The notes beneath the pieces were generated by a model. It was not told the origin of the DNA, made no database searches, and saw nothing but the letters and a program-made list of their open reading frames with translations. From a virus, in the IMG/VR virus record IMGVR_UViG_3300049893_000337, positions 1 through 24,328 of that record: a stretch of 24,328 nucleotides of DNA. The stretch is one strand, 5' to 3'. Position 1 is the stretch's first letter. Each line of letters opens with the position of its first letter. The position numbers and the translations under genes are program-made. This document shows, one piece after another, positions 22,531-24,328 of the stretch.

Positions 22531-23168
22531 TAGATCCCCCCATACACAACTGTACCAGCCTTGTGACTGCGTACTGACCGCTCCTGGCCAGACTTCAGAC
22601 AATACTTGGTGAATTGATCGAGAAACTCACTAGCCTTGCCCTTATCGAAGGTCTCGGCATCCTGCTTATTATACGCACGATGCTTCATCCACGCGACCAA
22701 ATGAGGGTGATGGTGGGCTTGGATTTCGGATAAATCGAGGTTGAGCGGAAGTCGGTTGATGACGAGGGAAATCGTATCGGCGACTGCAGGTATCGCAGAT
22801 AGGCGGATGTTAGCATCATCAACACCAAGTACGAGCCCTGTAAGTGCGCCAGGTACATTTGTAAGGCGGGGTTGAGTACCGGCATTCTGGTGATCCTCCC
22901 AGTCTGTGATGGTGAGTTCGGTGCCGTCACTACGCTCAGCGTGCCGAATCTTCAGAATACGGGGGTCGTAAGAGACGAAGGTCTCACCGGCGGGGGCGTC
23001 CAGCGTACACAAGTCGCTGGTTGCGTCACGAATCCCGCCGATGAGGCGGACGAACATGTTCTGAGCGTCGTCCGCATACTCCTCAACCTCCTCATCAGAC
23101 CACAGATAAGGCTGAGCTGTATCCATAACCTGGTTACGGAAGAGGGTGATGAGTTCGTCTTTAGTCAT
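22530..23168 (-). CDS. Head-tail adaptor (P22 gp4-like candidate, 212 aa)
   Basis: Start is ATG 23168 overlapping the upstream stop (TAATG). The N-terminus reads MTKDELITLFRNQVMDTAQP, then LWSDEEVEEYADDAQNMFVR, a pattern typical of phage adaptor proteins below the portal: 'DxLxxxFRxxVxDxxxPYLWSDEE...Y..DAQ'. The middle is beta-rich (LKIRHAERSDG). The C-terminus has a helical segment with HHHPHLVAWMKHRAYNKQDA, also common in the family. Location just after capsid genes fits the head-tail junction. Size is within the usual range. Family match is from recognition of sequence pattern only. Confidence 0.8.
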   Translation of the reverse strand: MTKDELITLFRNQVMDTAQPYLWSDEEVEEYADDAQNMFVRLIGGIRDATSDLCTLDAPAGETFVSYDPRILKIRHAERSDGTELTITDWEDHQNAGTQPRLTNVPGALTGLVLGVDDANIRLSAIPAVADTISLVINRLPLNLDLSEIQAHHHPHLVAWMKHRAYNKQDAETFDKGKASEFLDQFTKYCLKSGQERSVRSHKAGTVVYGGI

Positions 23169-23548
23169 TACACGGTTTCCTTAGCAGCCATGTATTTTTC
23201 CCAGGACTTCTCAAGCTCTGCACGATCTACCCGAAACTCGAGCATACCGTTCAGCACACGAAGGTCGGGGAAACCAGATGCGGTGAAATCACCGCGCTGC
23301 TTGCGAATCACCAGCTTCTCGAACGATTTGTGCAGGATCTGCTCTCGCTCGCTGCCGGTGGGGACCACGGGCTTCTGCTCAATCTGTTCGGCAATGGCGT
23401 CAGAGCCATCAGCCATTACTGCACCTACCGCCAGTGCCGCCTCGACGCAGTCGGGGTGGACATCCGTGGGCACCCCTTTTTTGAACGCCGGGCTAAAAGG
23501 GGTTGTGGTGCGGACATAGAAATCACGGTTAAGTACCATGAGCGGCAT
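23168..23548 (-). CDS. Hypothetical virion-associated protein (126 aa)
   Basis: Start is ATG 23548, preceded by TAGGAGACTGTA, a strong Shine-Dalgarno directly after the terminator's T-run. The N-terminal half is mixed with KKGVPTDVHPDCVEAALAVG, the C-terminal half is helical and charged, with HKSFEKLVIRKQRGDFTASG and RAELEKSWEKYM. No known domain recognised. It lies between capsid/decoration and adaptor genes, a position where head-completion or internal scaffold proteins are often found, but nothing in the sequence proves it. Confidence 0.7.
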   Translation of the reverse strand: MPLMVLNRDFYVRTTTPFSPAFKKGVPTDVHPDCVEAALAVGAVMADGSDAIAEQIEQKPVVPTGSEREQILHKSFEKLVIRKQRGDFTASGFPDLRVLNGMLEFRVDRAELEKSWEKYMAAKETV

Positions 23549-23559
23549 TACAGTCTCCT

Positions 23560-23596
23560 AAAAGAAAAAAGGGGTAAGGACCTGAGTCCTTACCCC
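23560..23596 (-). terminator. Rho-independent terminator after the decoration protein gene
   Basis: On the minus strand GGGGTAAGGAC-TCAG-GTCCTTACCCC makes a perfect 11-bp stem (23571-23581 with 23586-23596), followed by TTTTTTCTTTT (complement of 23560-23570). It starts 21 bases after the stop of the 151-aa gene. It probably causes partial termination, so capsid and decoration messages are more abundant than later ones. Confidence 0.95.
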
Positions 23597-23617
23597 TTAT
23601 CTTACACCATTACCTCA

Positions 23618-24073
23618 TTAGGCCGGAACAACGTAATCAGCCTTGCTCGGGAGCACGTAGTCGACGCGGACGCGGACGACGAATGCGGTAGGAGCGGAGC
23701 CGGTACCGGCGGTGGTGATACGGATGTTGTCACCGTTGGTACAAGCCAGGTTCGGCTTGGTCGTGCCAGTCAGAGTGAGCGCAGTGTAACCGGCGGTCAT
23801 CATCGTGGTAGCGGCAAGCAGAGCCACAGGCGAGGCGTTAGCCGACGCGATAGCGAGGGTGAAGGTGGTGGAGGTTGCCGCAGCGGTCTCCACAGTCATA
23901 CCACCGCCGACGATCTCAGCACCAACCGGGAGGTTGATAACGTCCCACGACTTAGCGAAAGTCGTGAACGCCGTGAGAGCGCCGGTAGTGTCCTTCATGC
24001 TGTCGCTGACAGTGAACACAAACTCCGACGACATAACGCCGGAAGCGGTGCGAGTTGCGAGAAGAGTTGCCAT
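23618..24073 (-). CDS. Probable capsid decoration protein (151 aa)
   Basis: Start is ATG 24073 with AAGGAGATATCACC upstream, one of the strongest Shine-Dalgarno sites in the window. The sequence is almost wholly beta with Ala, Thr, Gly and Val (for example VVNLP-like INLPVGAEIVGGG and TTFTLAIASANASPV), no Cys except one (near residue 111), no membrane segment. It follows the major capsid gene by 12 bases and precedes a strong terminator, so it is set up for high expression. Small beta-rich proteins in this place are often head decoration proteins; a structural role is likely, but no specific family is claimed. Confidence 0.75.
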   Translation of the reverse strand: MATLLATRTASGVMSSEFVFTVSDSMKDTTGALTAFTTFAKSWDVINLPVGAEIVGGGMTVETAAATSTTFTLAIASANASPVALLAATTMMTAGYTALTLTGTTKPNLACTNGDNIRITTAGTGSAPTAFVVRVRVDYVLPSKADYVVPA

Positions 24074-24085
24074 GGTGATATCTCC

Positions 24086-24328
24086 TTATTGGCCCACGTT
24101 GACGACGATGACGCCGAAGTCTTCTGCGGAACCTTGAGCCGAGCTGTTGAACACCGGCTTCTTGAACCCGAGCATCTTGGCGACGCTGATGCCCTGCTGG
24201 TTACCGTAGTCGAATTCTTCTTCGACCCATTCCGGATTGCCGAGGTCAGCCATACCCAGAGCCTGAGCACCACAGAACAGCATCTTGCACGCAGCGGCGC
24301 TCGAAGAACCGAGGGCACCGTTGACGAC
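24086..24328 (-). CDS. Major capsid protein, N4 gp56/DUF4043-like (C-terminal 80 aa; start beyond window)
   Basis: The frame is open from the right edge and stops at 24086. The visible part reads KMLFCGAQALGMADLG, then EWVEEEFDYGNQQGISVAKM, then LGFKKPVFNSS, and DFGVIVVNVG at the very end. This matches the C-terminal pattern of N4 gp56 family (DUF4043-type) major capsid proteins: 'ALLCGAQA...W.EE.FDYGN..GI.V....G.KK..FN...DFGV..V'. These form the icosahedral shell by the HK97 fold. Roughly the last fifth of a typical protein of this family is visible. Decoration and adaptor genes follow, which supports the call. Confidence 0.85.
   Translation of the reverse strand, partial: VVNGALGSSSAAACKMLFCGAQALGMADLGNPEWVEEEFDYGNQQGISVAKMLGFKKPVFNSSAQGSAEDFGVIVVNVGQ

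Noticed and set aside
22531-22602. Upstream ATG for the one-TM protein
   Set aside because: It would overlap the adaptor gene by 73 bases; ATG 22530 forms TAATG and begins the familiar GPERR motif.
22872-23519. Plus-strand open frame of 215 codons opposite the adaptor and 126-aa genes
   Set aside because: It is antisense to two well-supported minus-strand genes, has no matching Shine-Dalgarno and has a composition typical of a shadow frame.
1-24328. Repeated octamer CCAGTACC (GGTACTGG on the coding strand) as a regulatory or uptake word
   Set aside because: The occurrences I checked translate as Gly-Thr-Gly in structural proteins, so peptide composition and codon choice explain it.
1-24328. 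CRISPR array, tRNA gene or integration site
   Set aside because: No regularly spaced near-identical repeats, cloverleaf-like sequence or integrase is visible; almost all of the window is protein coding.

Overview
This window is a late structural and lysis block of a tailed double-stranded DNA phage or prophage (Caudoviricetes). Every gene I can support lies on the minus strand, so transcription runs from the high-coordinate end to the low-coordinate end. Genes are packed with almost no spacing: nine junctions have the form TAATG, two are ATGA, one is GTGA and one is TGATG. No host gene, tRNA, integrase, IS element or CRISPR array is visible. Several proteins resemble families common in phages of Proteobacteria (N4 gp56/DUF4043-like capsid, P22 gp4-like adaptor, GTA-type holin, M15 endolysin). 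No tail tube, sheath or classical coiled-coil tape measure gene is seen, which leans towards a short-tailed (podovirus-like) virion, but this is inference. The host cannot be named from the sequence.

Layout in transcription order. 24328-22530: C-terminus of the major capsid protein, a probable decoration protein, a rho-independent terminator, an unknown small protein and a head-tail adaptor. 22530-21160: lysis cassette of a one-TM coiled-coil protein, a 55-aa Cys-rich protein (GTG start), a GTA-type holin and an M15-family endolysin. 21160-13581: virion appendage module with an FCCH-like protein, a 585-aa structural protein, a 111-aa unknown, a beta-helix protein with an FCCH-like domain, a coiled-coil miniprotein, a 677-aa beta-helix tailspike candidate and two small structural proteins, closed by a second terminator. 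13519-3580: a helical protein, a Trp-rich 70-aa protein, a giant 1853-aa modular fibre-like protein, a gp10-like tail accessory candidate, a 170-aa structural protein, an Asp-box beta-propeller and a small 61-aa ORF. 3622-1: a 258-aa structural protein, a 344-aa helical virion protein, and the N-terminal 602 residues of a large, possibly ejection-type protein running off the left edge.

The genes fit together as capsid, neck, lysis, host-contact appendages and DNA-delivery proteins. The most unusual items are the 1853-aa protein with three clusters of Gly-Thr-Gly-Ala-Asn-Thr repeats bracketing kelch-like blocks, the two terminator/Shine-Dalgarno punctuation units of near-identical design, a strong 11-bp hairpin just inside a gene with no visible Shine-Dalgarno, and a 63-bp in-frame tandem repeat in the left-edge gene. 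I see no wholly new system, such as a defence island or diversity-generating retroelement. No stretch over 300 bases lacks a gene.
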